A stretch of DNA of 32,081 bases, taken from Actinoplanes sandaracinus. Its GTDB lineage: Bacteria; Actinomycetota; Actinomycetes; Mycobacteriales; Micromonosporaceae. Position 1 is the stretch's first letter. Each line of letters starts with the position of its first letter. The DNA is taken from assembly GCF_030009775.1 (NCBI RefSeq), contig NZ_JASCTH010000012.1:213981-246061 (forward strand), written 5' to 3'. The position numbers and the translations under genes were made by a program. Under the pieces are notes generated by a model. That model worked only from the letters and a program-made list of their open reading frames with translations. It was not told where the DNA came from and searched no databases. This document shows, in pieces, positions 16,346 to 24,206 of this stretch.

Positions 16346-16984
16346 TCAGGGGTGGTCTTTGAGCAGTTTGGTGGCGAGGACCGCCGCCTGCGTGCGGCGT
16401 TCGAGGCCGAGCTTGGCGAGCAGGCTGGAGACGTAGTTCTTGACCGTCTTCTCGGCGAGGAACATGCGGCCGGCGATCTCGCGGTTGGTGAGGCCCTCGG
16501 CGACCAGTTCGAGGATGCGGCGCTCCTGCTCGGTGAGGGAGGCGAGTTCCCGCGGCTGTTCGACGCCGTTGCGGATGCGCTCCAGGACCCGCTGGGTGAC
16601 GGCCGGGTCGAGCAGCGACTGGCCGGCGGCGACCCGCCGCACCGCGTCGACCAGGTCGGTGCCGCGGATCTGTTTGAGGACGTAGCCCGAGGCCCCGGCC
16701 ATGATCGCGGCGAAGAGAGCCTCGTCGTCCTCATAGGAGGTGAGGATCAGTCCTTTGATCGACGAGTCGACGGCGCGGACGTCGCGGCAGACGTCGATGC
16801 CGTTGCCGTCCGGCAGGCGGGCGTCGAGCACCGCCACGTCGGGACGCAGGGCGGGAATGCGCCGGGCCGCCTCCGGCGCGGAGCCGGACTCGCCGACCAC
16901 CTCGATGTCGCCGCCGGCCTGGAGCAGGTCGATGAGGCCGCGGCGGACGACCTCGTGGTCGTCGAGGAGAAAGACTCGGATCAT
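16346..16984 (-). CDS. devR: DevR/DosR-type response regulator (NarL/LuxR family)
   Basis: 212-aa transcription factor: receiver plus LuxR-type helix-turn-helix. The receiver has VFLLDDHEVVRRGL, phospho-acceptor Asp in VAVLDARLPDGNGID, Thr/Ser in LILTSYEDDEA and Lys in GYVLKQIRG. The DNA-binding end reads LTEQERRILELVAEGLTNREIAGRMFLAEKTVKNYVSSLLAKLGLERRTQAAV, nearly the same as the mycobacterial hypoxia/dormancy regulator DosR (DevR) in the recognition helix. The start at 16984 is normal for the family. Upstream lie a palindrome (16997-17013) and boxes GGYCGAARGWCC, consistent with autoregulation. No intact partner kinase adjoins it; a stump may remain at 17051. Confidence 0.88.
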   Translation of the reverse strand: MIRVFLLDDHEVVRRGLIDLLQAGGDIEVVGESGSAPEAARRIPALRPDVAVLDARLPDGNGIDVCRDVRAVDSSIKGLILTSYEDDEALFAAIMAGASGYVLKQIRGTDLVDAVRRVAAGQSLLDPAVTQRVLERIRNGVEQPRELASLTEQERRILELVAEGLTNREIAGRMFLAEKTVKNYVSSLLAKLGLERRTQAAVLATKLLKDHP

Positions 16985-16996
16985 GTCTCCTTCCTA

Positions 16997-17013
16997 CCCG
17001 GGACGGTCCCGGG
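16997..17013. promoter_or_regulatory. Perfect palindrome in the devR leader
   Basis: CCCGGGACGGTCCCGGG is an exact inverted repeat (8+1+8) ending 13 bases upstream of the devR start. It could be an operator or a stable leader hairpin close to the ribosome-binding site. A similar motif, CGGGACCGGTCCCG, precedes the VOC gene at 27852. Confidence 0.45.
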
Positions 17014-17019
17014 CACCCA

Positions 17020-17033
17020 GGGCCGAAAGTCCC
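17020..17033. promoter_or_regulatory. DevR-like box 1 (devR promoter side)
   Basis: GGGCCGAAAGTCCC fits the shared 12-mer GGYCGAARGWCC (GGCCGAAAGTCC at 17021-17032). It lies 36-49 bases upstream of devR, where a regulator would contact the promoter. The GGGNC...GTCCC framing resembles the DosR box of mycobacteria (GGGACT...AGTCCC). Confidence 0.5.
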
Positions 17034-17052
17034 GGCGATAGCCTCGACGGGT

Positions 17053-17064
17053 GGTCGAAGGACC
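17053..17064. promoter_or_regulatory. DevR-like box 2
   Basis: GGTCGAAGGACC matches GGYCGAARGWCC exactly. It lies in the divergent region between devR and the nitroreductase gene, at the start of the putative kinase remnant, 33 bp from box 1 (centre to centre about three helical turns). Confidence 0.45.
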
Positions 17065-17187
17065 GACACCCTCGCTCGGGTTGAGCCCTCTGTCCCGCGT
17101 GTGCCTCGACGAGCTCCTGCAGGAGATGCACCGGAACAGCCTCTCCGACTTCACCGGCACCCTGGTGACCTGGAGGGTGCCGCTGCA

Positions 17188-17199
17188 GGACCTTCGGCC
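17188..17199. promoter_or_regulatory. DevR-like box 3 (acg promoter side)
   Basis: GGACCTTCGGCC is the reverse complement of GGCCGAAGGTCC, an exact match to GGYCGAARGWCC. It lies 37-48 bases before the nitroreductase start. That matches the position of DosR boxes before target genes in mycobacteria. Confidence 0.5.
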
Positions 17200-17235
17200 C
17201 TTAACCGCGGCGGCCCCGCGCGGCACCGTGAGGGA

Positions 17236-18192
17236 ATGAACCGCTACGACTCGTCCGGGCTGCGGCGCGCCGCGGCGGCCGGGATCCAGGCCCCGTCCAT
17301 GTACAACAGCCAGCCGTGGGCGTTCCGCCTGCGCGACGGCGCCGTCGAGGTGCTCGCCGATCCGCACCGGCAGTTGCGGCTGGCCGGCAACGGCGGCTGG
17401 GCGGCGCGGCTCGCGCTGGGCGCGGCCACCCTCAACGCCCGGCTGGCGCTGGCCTCGGCGGGCACCCCGGCCGAGGTGACGCTCCTGCCGGACAGCGCCG
17501 AGCCGGAGGTGATCGCCCGGCTCACCCCGGCCCGGAACCGGCCGCCGACCTACACCGAGCAGGACCTGTACGCCGCGATCGGGCGCCGTCACAGCAACCG
17601 GCAGCCGTTCTGGCCGGACCCGGTGCCCGCGGACGTGCGGGTCCGGCTGATCGAGGCGGCGCGGGCCGAGGGCGCCTGGCTGGACCTGCTGGTCGGGATG
17701 ACCGCGCTGACCGGGTTCTCGGAGATCGCGCACAGCGCCGACCGGGTGCTGCGCCGGGACACCCGCTACCAGGGTGAGCTGATCACCTGGACGGACACCG
17801 ATTCGCGAACCGAGGGCATTCCGGTGGCCGCGTCCGCGACGGTGACCGAGCCGCAGGACCTGATCCCGCAGCGCGGCTTCGGCGGCCGGCGCCGGGCGCC
17901 GGGCCGTGACTACGAGGCGGAGCCGTTGATCGGTGTCCTCGGCACGGCCGGCGACCGCCGGCTCGACCACGTGATGGCCGGGCAGGCGTTGCAGCGCGTG
18001 CTGCTGACCGCCACCGGCGCGGGCCTGGCCGGCTCGATGATCTCTCAGCCGATCGAGGTGCCGGCGGCCCGCGACCAGCTGCGGCGCTCGCTCGGCCGCT
18101 CGGGGATGCCGCAGATGGCGTTCCGGATCGGGTACGGCCGGCCGGGCCACCCCTCACCCCGGCGGGCCCTGGCGGACGTGCTCGCCGGCTGA
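17236..18192 (+). CDS. Acg-type nitroreductase family protein
   Basis: 318-aa flavoprotein-like sequence of the Acg family, two nitroreductase-like halves with degenerate active-site features. Recognisable blocks are IQAPSMYNSQPWAFRL near the N-terminus, IGRRHSNRQPFWPDPVP in the middle, and ALQRVLLTATGAGLAGSMISQPIEVP with PQMAFRIGYGRPG near the end. In mycobacteria acg (Rv2032) is a DosR target, possibly sequestering FMN. Here the gene is divergent from devR with DevR-like boxes between them, so the same control is likely. GAGGGA abuts the ATG with unusually short spacing. Catalytic function is uncertain even in characterised relatives. Confidence 0.83.
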   Translation: MNRYDSSGLRRAAAAGIQAPSMYNSQPWAFRLRDGAVEVLADPHRQLRLAGNGGWAARLALGAATLNARLALASAGTPAEVTLLPDSAEPEVIARLTPARNRPPTYTEQDLYAAIGRRHSNRQPFWPDPVPADVRVRLIEAARAEGAWLDLLVGMTALTGFSEIAHSADRVLRRDTRYQGELITWTDTDSRTEGIPVAASATVTEPQDLIPQRGFGGRRRAPGRDYEAEPLIGVLGTAGDRRLDHVMAGQALQRVLLTATGAGLAGSMISQPIEVPAARDQLRRSLGRSGMPQMAFRIGYGRPGHPSPRRALADVLAG

Positions 18193-18214
18193 CGTGAAGA
18201 TCATCACTGCCGTA

Positions 18215-18233
18215 GTTGCCAGCTATATGCAAC
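18215..18233. promoter_or_regulatory. Nur-like (nickel regulator) box
   Basis: GTTGCCAGCTATATGCAAC contains TTGC, nine bases, GCAA. This is the arrangement of the Streptomyces Nur box (TTGCaa-N5-ttGCAA). It lies about 30-65 bases upstream of the transporter operon. It suggests repression by nickel-loaded Nur, and therefore that the transporter carries nickel. Confidence 0.5.
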
Positions 18234-18279
18234 AACCAGGTTCCGCTCATATGCTGGCGGCATGGACGACGTGCAGGCG

Positions 18280-18960
18280 ATGCACATCGCGAACGGGATC
18301 ATCAACGGTCCCGTCTCGGCGATCTTCATCGCGATAGCGATGGCCGGGCTCGCGGTCTGTGTGTGGCGGGCCAAGCTCGACCTCGATGACCGCCTGGCCC
18401 CGATGGCCGGCCTGGTCGCGGCGTTCATCTTCGCCGTGCAGATGCTCAACTTCCAGGTGCTGCCGGGCGTCTCCGGCCACCTGCTCGGCGGCACGCTCGC
18501 GGTGATTCTGGTCGGCCCGTGGGTCGGCGCGCTCTGCGTGTCCACCGTGCTGATCGTGCAGGCGCTGGTGTTCGCCGACGGCGGCCTCACCGCCCTGGGG
18601 CTGAACATCACGAACATGGCGCTGATCGGCACGGCGGCGGCCTATCTGCTGGTCGCCCTGCTGCTGCGGGTCCTCCCCCGCAGCAGCAGGGGCCTCGGCG
18701 CGACCGCCCTGATCGCCTCGGTCATCGGTGTCGTGGTCGCCGCGATGGGCTTCGTCGCGGAGTTCGCGCTGGGCGGCACCGCCGACCTGTCGATCACCGC
18801 GGTCGCCGCCACCATGGCCGGCACCCACACCCTGATCGGCATCGGTGAGGGCCTGATCGCCGCGACCACCGTGGTGACCGTGGCGAAGGTCCGCCCCGAC
18901 CTGGTCTACGCCCTGCGGGCCTTCCGCGCCCCGATCAGGGCCAAGGCGGCCGTCGCATGA
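18280..18960 (+). CDS. cbiM: ECF-type nickel/cobalt transporter, substrate-binding membrane subunit
   Basis: Membrane S-component (CbiM/NikM family) that binds the metal ion; 226 aa with about six or seven spans. The family N-terminus MHIANGI is present from ATG 18280. In NikM structures the amino group of Met1 and His2 bind the metal together with a later His, here probably in PGVSGHLLGGTLA. An ATG at 18262 would add MDDVQA and bury this N-terminus, so I choose 18280 although neither start has a strong ribosome-binding site. Other landmarks are MLNFQVLPG and GTHTLIGIGEGLI. The stop overlaps the next ATG. The Nur-like box upstream points to nickel rather than cobalt; no cobalamin riboswitch is seen. 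Confidence 0.85.
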   Translation: MHIANGIINGPVSAIFIAIAMAGLAVCVWRAKLDLDDRLAPMAGLVAAFIFAVQMLNFQVLPGVSGHLLGGTLAVILVGPWVGALCVSTVLIVQALVFADGGLTALGLNITNMALIGTAAAYLLVALLLRVLPRSSRGLGATALIASVIGVVVAAMGFVAEFALGGTADLSITAVAATMAGTHTLIGIGEGLIAATTVVTVAKVRPDLVYALRAFRAPIRAKAAVA

Positions 18961-19361
18961 CCGGGCGGCTCCGCGTGTTCCTCGCCGGCGGCCTGCTCGT
19001 GGCGCTGCTGCTGGCCGGGGTGGTCTCCAACTTCGCCTCCGGCAGCCCCGACGGCCTCGACCACGCCGCCCGCCAGGGCTGCACCTTCAACGCCGACGAC
19101 GAGATCACCGGCGGCACCTGCATGGCGCAGCAGGAGCAGGAGCATCAACTCGCCGACAGCCCGCTCGCCGACTACGGCATCCGCGGCATCGACAACGAGT
19201 ACCTCTCCACCGGCCTGTCCGGCGTGCTCGGCGTGCTGCTCACCTTCGCGATCGGCGGCGGCATGTTCTGGCTCCTGCGCCGCCGCTCACCGGAGGAAGG
19301 CGGCCACGCCCTCGGCGAAGACCTAGCGTCGCCGAGCGAGCCGAGCGACCAGAAGGCCTGA
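18957..19361 (+). CDS. cbiN: ECF nickel/cobalt transporter small subunit (PDGLE domain)
   Basis: 134-aa membrane protein with a span near each end (about 7-26 and 88-109). The extracytoplasmic segment begins SPDGLDHAA, the PDGLE-type motif of CbiN/NikN subunits. These small subunits are needed with the M subunit for metal loading. The start overlaps the cbiM stop (ATGA), and the next gene begins directly after its stop, so the operon is tightly coupled. The C-terminal tail is polar and probably variable. Confidence 0.82.
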   Translation: MTGRLRVFLAGGLLVALLLAGVVSNFASGSPDGLDHAARQGCTFNADDEITGGTCMAQQEQEHQLADSPLADYGIRGIDNEYLSTGLSGVLGVLLTFAIGGGMFWLLRRRSPEEGGHALGEDLASPSEPSDQKA

Positions 19362-20111
19362 ATGGAACCGCTCTACCTCGCTCGGGAGAGCCGGGTGCAC
19401 CGGCTCTCCCCCGAGGTGAAGATCGCGGCGGTGCTGCTCTTCACCATCGTCGTGGTGGTCACCCCACGCGAGGACCTGACCGCCTTCGCCGGTTACACCC
19501 TGTTGATCGCCCTGGTCGCCGGCCTGGCCCGGGTGCCGGCCGGCTGGCTGCTCAAACGGGCCACCATCGAGCTGCCGTTCGTGCTCCTCGCGGTGGTGCT
19601 GCCGTTCACCGGCCACGGCGAGCGGGTGGACTGGCTGGGCCTGTCGCTGTCGGTCGACGGCCTCTACGGCGCGTGGAACATCTTCGCGAAGGGCACGCTG
19701 GGCGTTCTCGCCTCGCTGCTGCTCGCCGCGACCACCTCGATGCGTGACCTCATCCTGGGCCTGGACCGGCTGCGCTGCCCGACCGTGATCACCCAGATCA
19801 TGACGTTCATGCTGCGCTACATCGACGTGCTGATCGACGACGCCCGGCGGATGCGGATCGCCCGGCTGTCCCGCGGCTACGACCCGCGCTTCCTCTGGCA
19901 GGTCAAGGCGTTCGCGGTCGGCGTCGGCGCGCTGTTCCTGCGCTCCTACGAGCGCGGCGAGCGGGTCTACCTGGCGATGTTGTCGCGCGGCTACTCCGGC
20001 CGCATGCCGTCGGGCTCCGGGAGCAAGGCCCCGGCGGCCGAGTGGGTGGTCTCGTCGGCTCTGCCGGTCGCCGCCGCCGGGATAGCGGTCGCGGCCGCCG
20101 TCCTAGCATGA
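19362..20111 (+). CDS. cbiQ: ECF transporter transmembrane (T) component
   Basis: 249-aa CbiQ/NikQ-type scaffold that couples the ATPase to the metal-binding subunit. It starts with the family pattern RVHRLSPEVKIAAVLLF, has several spans, and carries the two cytoplasmic coupling motifs with the ARG signature: IARLSRGYD and AMLSRGYSGRMP. It follows cbiN with no gap. The C-terminus has a hydrophobic tail of alanine/valine. Length and motifs are normal. Confidence 0.87.
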   Translation: MEPLYLARESRVHRLSPEVKIAAVLLFTIVVVVTPREDLTAFAGYTLLIALVAGLARVPAGWLLKRATIELPFVLLAVVLPFTGHGERVDWLGLSLSVDGLYGAWNIFAKGTLGVLASLLLAATTSMRDLILGLDRLRCPTVITQIMTFMLRYIDVLIDDARRMRIARLSRGYDPRFLWQVKAFAVGVGALFLRSYERGERVYLAMLSRGYSGRMPSGSGSKAPAAEWVVSSALPVAAAGIAVAAAVLA

Positions 20112-20115
20112 TCAC

Positions 20116-20871
20116 ATGACAGCGGCCCTGAAGATCACCGGCCTGACCTTCGCCTATCCGGACGGGCGGGAGGCGCTACACGGGGTCGACCTCACCCTGG
20201 CCCCGGGCGAACGCGTCGCCCTGCTCGGGCCCAACGGCGCCGGCAAGACCACCCTGGTGCTGCACCTCAACGGCATCCTGCACGGCGGCGCCGGCCGGGT
20301 GGAGATCTCCGGGCTGCCGGTCACGCCCGGCGACCGCAAGGCGATCACCGAGATCCGCCGCCGGGTCGGCGTCGTCTTCCAGGACCCCGACGACCAGCTT
20401 TTCATGCCGACGGTCGCCGAGGACGTCGCTTTCGGCCCGGCCAATCTGGGCGTACGCGGGGACGAGCTCGACCATCGGGTGACCGAGGCGCTGACCGCGG
20501 TGGGGATGCTGGAGCACCGCGACCAGATCCCGCATCACCTGTCGTTCGGCCAGCGGCGCCGGGTCGCGGTGGCGACCGTGCTGGCGATGCGGCCGGAGAT
20601 CCTGGTGCTCGACGAGCCGTCGTCCAACCTCGACCCGGCCAGCCGCCGTGAACTGGCCGAGATCATCATGTCGTTGCCGGTGACCGTGCTGATGGTGACG
20701 CACGATCTGCCCTACGCGCTGGAGCTGTGCCCGCGCTCGGTGATCCTGGACGCCGGCCGGATCGTCGCCGACGCCCCCACCGGCGAACTGCTCGCCGACG
20801 GTGACCGGATGGCGGCCCACCGCCTCGAGCTGCCGTTCGGCTTCGACCCGTCCGCGATCCACCGGCGATAG
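20116..20871 (+). CDS. cbiO: ECF nickel/cobalt transporter ATP-binding protein
   Basis: 251-aa ABC ATPase that powers metal import as a homodimer. Walker A is GPNGAGKTT (about residues 36-44), the Q loop is in VFQDPDDQLFMPTVAEDVAFGP (the DDQLF pattern typical of ECF ATPases), the signature is LSFGQRRRVAVA, Walker B is ILVLDEPSSNLDP and the switch His is in VTHDLPYA. It starts four bases after the cbiQ stop and ends the four-gene operon, followed at once by a hairpin. Confidence 0.88.
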   Translation: MTAALKITGLTFAYPDGREALHGVDLTLAPGERVALLGPNGAGKTTLVLHLNGILHGGAGRVEISGLPVTPGDRKAITEIRRRVGVVFQDPDDQLFMPTVAEDVAFGPANLGVRGDELDHRVTEALTAVGMLEHRDQIPHHLSFGQRRRVAVATVLAMRPEILVLDEPSSNLDPASRRELAEIIMSLPVTVLMVTHDLPYALELCPRSVILDAGRIVADAPTGELLADGDRMAAHRLELPFGFDPSAIHRR

Positions 20872-20895
20872 GACCGCCGGGCGCCCGGGCGGTCC
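20871..20895 (+). terminator. Hairpin terminator after the metal transporter operon
   Basis: GGACCGCC (20871-20878, overlapping the last base of the stop codon) pairs with GGCGGTCC (20888-20895) across a 9-base GC-rich loop. There is no T-tract. Its position right at the operon end supports a termination or mRNA-stabilising role. Confidence 0.45.
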
Positions 20896-20983
20896 CGGCG
20901 CCGGGCGGACGTGCCGCGGCTGGCCTTCGGTGCTGTCCCGGCGGTGTCGGGGCAGCACCGGGGACCAGCCGCCGGGGCCGCTC

Positions 20984-21436
20984 TCAGGCGGCCTTGCTGA
21001 GGGGAGCGGCCTCGCGCAGGCCGCTCACGATGGCCTGCCACGTGCTCGGGCCGACCACCCCGTCCACCTCGACCGGCAGTCCCCCGTCGCGGATGGTCGC
21101 CTGGAGGTCGCGGATCGCCGCCTCCGTCTTCGGGCCGTAGATGCCGTCGGCGCCGTCGAGGGCGAACTCCTCCTGCAGCCCTCTGACCGCACTGCCCCGC
21201 ATTCCGGGGCGCACCGGGACGAGCAGCGCCTGCCACGTCTCGGCGTCGACCACGCCGTGATCGGGAAGGTTCTTGGCACGCTGTACGGCGCGGACGGCAT
21301 CGCCGGTCTCGGAGCCGAAGACACCATCGACGGTGACCGTGTGACCGTGGGCGAGAAGCAGGTACTGCAACGTCTGCACCGGGTGGTCGGTGGATCCCTG
21401 CCGGGTCATCGGCCAGGGGTTCAGGGTGGCGGTCAT
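20984..21436 (-). CDS. Peptidoglycan-binding repeat protein without visible export signal
   Basis: 150 aa made almost entirely of two PG_binding_1 repeats. The first is HPVQTLQYLLLAHGHTVTVDGVFGSETGDAVRAVQRA (about residues 20-75). The second is SAVRGLQEEFALDGADGIYGPKTEAAIRDLQATI, followed by VDGVVGPSTWQAIV (about 85-140). Such domains bind cell-wall glycan strands, usually beside an enzyme domain; none is present here. From ATG 21436 there is no signal peptide, and extending upstream to 21625 does not supply one. AGGAAGGGGA precedes the ATG. Export by an unusual route, or a non-wall role, is possible. Confidence 0.75.
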   Translation of the reverse strand: MTATLNPWPMTRQGSTDHPVQTLQYLLLAHGHTVTVDGVFGSETGDAVRAVQRAKNLPDHGVVDAETWQALLVPVRPGMRGSAVRGLQEEFALDGADGIYGPKTEAAIRDLQATIRDGGLPVEVDGVVGPSTWQAIVSGLREAAPLSKAA

Positions 21437-21698
21437 ACGGGGGTCCCCTTCCTCATCGTCGAGCGACGGGTATGTGCTTCCCTCACTTTCGCGCCCCGCG
21501 CCGATGATTGAAAGGGTGAGACAGGTCTCGGCCGCAGTTTCGCAGGAAATGATTTCGTCTTGCTGTCTGATTCGCGAACTCCTATGGGCGAACCGCGCGC
21601 GAACCTGTGAATTCGCGCGCGGCATCGAGCACCATTGTGCAAACCGCAGTGGGATTTCACACCGGCGAGATCCCGGGGCTCCTGGAGATCCCGGAGGA
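21437..21698. other. Intergenic region, no gene seen
   Basis: 262 bp between the phosphoketolase stop and the start of the peptidoglycan-binding gene, both on the minus strand. It is somewhat less GC-rich than its surroundings in the middle (around 21530-21600). I see no convincing promoter, terminator or small gene, although the next gene probably has its promoter here. Confidence 0.4.
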
Positions 21699-24134
21699 TC
21701 AGCGCTCCGCCCAGTCCCCCAGCGACCAGTCCCGCACCTCCGGCATGTCTTCGAGGTGGTCGACCACGTACTGCTCGTGCTTGGCCAACTGTGACTCGCA
21801 CCAGGTCTTCAGCTCGGTGGCCCCGGCCGGCAGCCGCTTCGCGTTGTTGATCGCGTCCATCACCAGGTGATAGCGGGACGCCCGGTTGCGGACCGTCATG
21901 TCGAACGGCGTGGTCGTGGTCCCCTCCTCGATGAAGCCGCGCACCCGGAACCGGTCGGCGTCCGGCCGGCCGTGCACGAGCTGGTGGATGGCGCCCGGGT
22001 AGCCGTGGAAGGAGAACACCACGTCCACGTCGTCGGTGAACAGCTCGCGGAACATGGTCTCGCTCATGCCGTGCGGGTGATCCTTCGGCCGGGGCAGGGC
22101 CATCAGGTCGACCACGTTCACCACGCGGACCCGGAGTTTCGGCAGCCGCTCCTTGAGGATCTGCGCAGCCGCCACGGTCTCCATGGTCACCACGTCGCCG
22201 GCGCAGGCCAGCACGATGTCGGGGTCGCCGGCGCCGTCGTCGTTGCCGGCCCAGTCCCAGATGCCGGCGCCCCGGGCGCAGTGCTCGATCGCCTGGTCCA
22301 TGGTCAGCCACTGGAGCTGCGGCTGCTTGTCGATGACGATCAGGTTGACGTACGACCGGGACCGGAAGCAGTGGTCGGCGACCGACAGCAGGGTGTTCGC
22401 GTCCGGCGGCAGATAGACCCGGGCCACGGTGCCGCGCTGGTTGAGCACCACCTGGATCAGGCCGGGCCCCTGGTGCGAGAAGCCGTTGTGATCGTTGCGC
22501 CACGCCGTCGAGGTGAGCAGGATGTTCAGGCTCGGCACCTTGGCCCGCCACGGCAGGTGCGAGGCCTCCTGCAGCCACTTGCCGTGCTGCACCGTCTGCG
22601 ACGCGCTGACCATGGCGAACGCCTCGTAGGTGGCGAACATGCCGTGCCGCCCGGTCAGGTTGTAGCCCTCCAGCCAGCCGTGGCAGTTGTGCTCGGACAG
22701 CACCTCCATGACCCGGCCGGTGCGGCCGATCTTCACGTCGTCGTCGTTGACGCCCTCCATGAACGCCCGGTCGGAGACCTCGAAGACGGCACCGAGCCGG
22801 TTGCTGTTGGTCTCGTCCGGGCAGAACAGCCGGAACCGGTCGGGGTTGCGCGTGTAGAGGTCGCGCATCATCTCGCCCAGCTTGCGGGTCGACTCGGCGC
22901 GGCCCTCGGCCGGCTTCTTCACCTCGATCGCGTAGTCCCGGAAGTCGGGCATGTCCAGGTCGCGAGTGAGCAGGCCGCCGTTGGCGTGCGGGCTGGCGCT
23001 CATCCGCAGGTCACCGGCGGGGGCCACGTCGCGGATCAGGGCGACCGGCGCGCCGGTGGCGTCGAACAACTCCTCCGGCCGGTACGACCGCAGCCACTTC
23101 TCCAGCTCACGCAGGTGGTCCTCGTTGCCCTTGACGCCGGAGAGCGGCACCTGGTGCGAGCGCCACGTGCCGGTCACCGTGATCCCGTCGATCTTGTCGG
23201 GGCCGGTCCAGCCCTTGGGCGTGCGCATGATGATCATCGGCCACCGCGGCCGCGAGCCGTCCCACTGACCGCCGCGCGCCGTACCCTGAATGGTCTTGAT
23301 CCGGCCCCAGGCCTCGGCGAGGGTCGCCGCGAACCGGTGGTGCATGCCGGGCAGGTCCTCACCCTCGATCTCCAGCACGTCGTAGCCGTGGCCCTCGAAG
23401 AGCCGGCGAACCTCGGCCGGATCCTTGCGGGCCAGCACGGTCGGTCCGGCGATCTTCGCGCCGTTGAGGTGCAGGATCGGCAGCACCGCGCCGTCGTGCT
23501 CGGGGTTGATGAACGAGACGCCCTTCCAGGAGCCCTCCAGCGGACCGGTCTCCGCCTCACCGTCACCGACGACCGCGATCGCCAGCAGGTCGGGGTTGTC
23601 CATCACCGCGCCGAACGCGTGCACCAGCACATAACCCAGCTCGCCACCCTCGTGGATGGAGCCGGGCGTGGTCACCGACACGTGGCTGGGGATGCCCCCG
23701 GGTGAGGAGAACTGGCGGAACAGCCGCAGCAGACCGCTCTCGTCGAGACTCACCTTCGGGTACACCTCCGAGTAGGTGCCCTCCAGGTATCCGGCGGCGA
23801 CCAGGGCCGGCCCGCCATGCCCCGGCCCGGCGAGATAGATCGACTGCTGGCCGGTCCGTTTGATCAGGCGCGACACATGGGCATAGATGAACGACAATCC
23901 CGGGCTCGTTCCCCAGTGCCCGAGCAGGCGCGGCTTGATGTGCTCGTTCCTCAATGGCTCACGCAGCAGCGGATTGCCCTGCAGATAGATCTGGCCGACG
24001 GTCAGGTAATTGTTCGCCCGCCACCAGGCGTCCAGTCCGGCGACCTCGGCATCGTCCGGAGCGGCGAGTCTCCGCACGAGTTCCTGCAGGTCGAGCGCGG
24101 TGGCTCGATTGTCCGAAACGGCGGTCACGGTCAT
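21699..24134 (-). CDS. xfp: Phosphoketolase (xylulose-5-phosphate/fructose-6-phosphate)
   Basis: 811-aa thiamine-diphosphate enzyme splitting xylulose-5-phosphate (and often fructose-6-phosphate) with phosphate to acetyl phosphate plus a triose or tetrose phosphate. Landmarks in order are LLGHWGTSPGLSFIYAH, IYLAGPGHGGPALVA, SIHEGGELGY, the ThDP-binding VVGDGEAETGPLEGSWKG, HLNGAKIAGPT, WTGPDKIDG, CPDETNSNRL, and the C-terminal SFHGYPGAIHQLVHGR. The length is normal. GAGAGGA directly precedes the ATG. A DevR-like box lies 73-84 bases upstream, suggesting oxygen-limited induction. Where many homologues read HQDPG, this one reads HQGPG. No acetate kinase gene is adjacent. Confidence 0.93.
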   Translation of the reverse strand: MTVTAVSDNRATALDLQELVRRLAAPDDAEVAGLDAWWRANNYLTVGQIYLQGNPLLREPLRNEHIKPRLLGHWGTSPGLSFIYAHVSRLIKRTGQQSIYLAGPGHGGPALVAAGYLEGTYSEVYPKVSLDESGLLRLFRQFSSPGGIPSHVSVTTPGSIHEGGELGYVLVHAFGAVMDNPDLLAIAVVGDGEAETGPLEGSWKGVSFINPEHDGAVLPILHLNGAKIAGPTVLARKDPAEVRRLFEGHGYDVLEIEGEDLPGMHHRFAATLAEAWGRIKTIQGTARGGQWDGSRPRWPMIIMRTPKGWTGPDKIDGITVTGTWRSHQVPLSGVKGNEDHLRELEKWLRSYRPEELFDATGAPVALIRDVAPAGDLRMSASPHANGGLLTRDLDMPDFRDYAIEVKKPAEGRAESTRKLGEMMRDLYTRNPDRFRLFCPDETNSNRLGAVFEVSDRAFMEGVNDDDVKIGRTGRVMEVLSEHNCHGWLEGYNLTGRHGMFATYEAFAMVSASQTVQHGKWLQEASHLPWRAKVPSLNILLTSTAWRNDHNGFSHQGPGLIQVVLNQRGTVARVYLPPDANTLLSVADHCFRSRSYVNLIVIDKQPQLQWLTMDQAIEHCARGAGIWDWAGNDDGAGDPDIVLACAGDVVTMETVAAAQILKERLPKLRVRVVNVVDLMALPRPKDHPHGMSETMFRELFTDDVDVVFSFHGYPGAIHQLVHGRPDADRFRVRGFIEEGTTTTPFDMTVRNRASRYHLVMDAINNAKRLPAGATELKTWCESQLAKHEQYVVDHLEDMPEVRDWSLGDWAER

Positions 24135-24206
24135 TCCTCTCGACGTTGGCGTACGAGTGCCTGACTGGTCACGGTCAACGTATCGGCGATAGGGACCCAG
24201 GACAGG

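Larger units (their letters stand above)
17051..17239 (+). pseudogene. Possible remnant of a DevS-like GAF sensor kinase N-terminus
   Basis: From GTG 17051 the frame reads GLSPLSRVCLDELLQEMHRN within its first 28 codons. This resembles the conserved N-terminal helix (LSxVRLDELLxEL) of DevS/DosT-type GAF histidine kinases, the usual partners of DevR. The similarity then stops: no GAF domain follows and the rest (to 17239) reads through a DevR-like box and runs into the acg start as an ATGA overlap. I infer a large internal deletion of the kinase gene. A chance match or a real 62-aa protein are the alternatives. Confidence 0.4.

Noticed and set aside
18193..18279. Cobalamin riboswitch before the metal transporter operon
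   Set aside because: The space is under 90 bp and lacks any B12-box-like sequence; the TTGC-N9-GCAA site explains control better.
22080..22091. One-mismatch copy of the DevR-like box inside the phosphoketolase gene
   Set aside because: It lies within coding sequence and such near matches are expected by chance in this composition.
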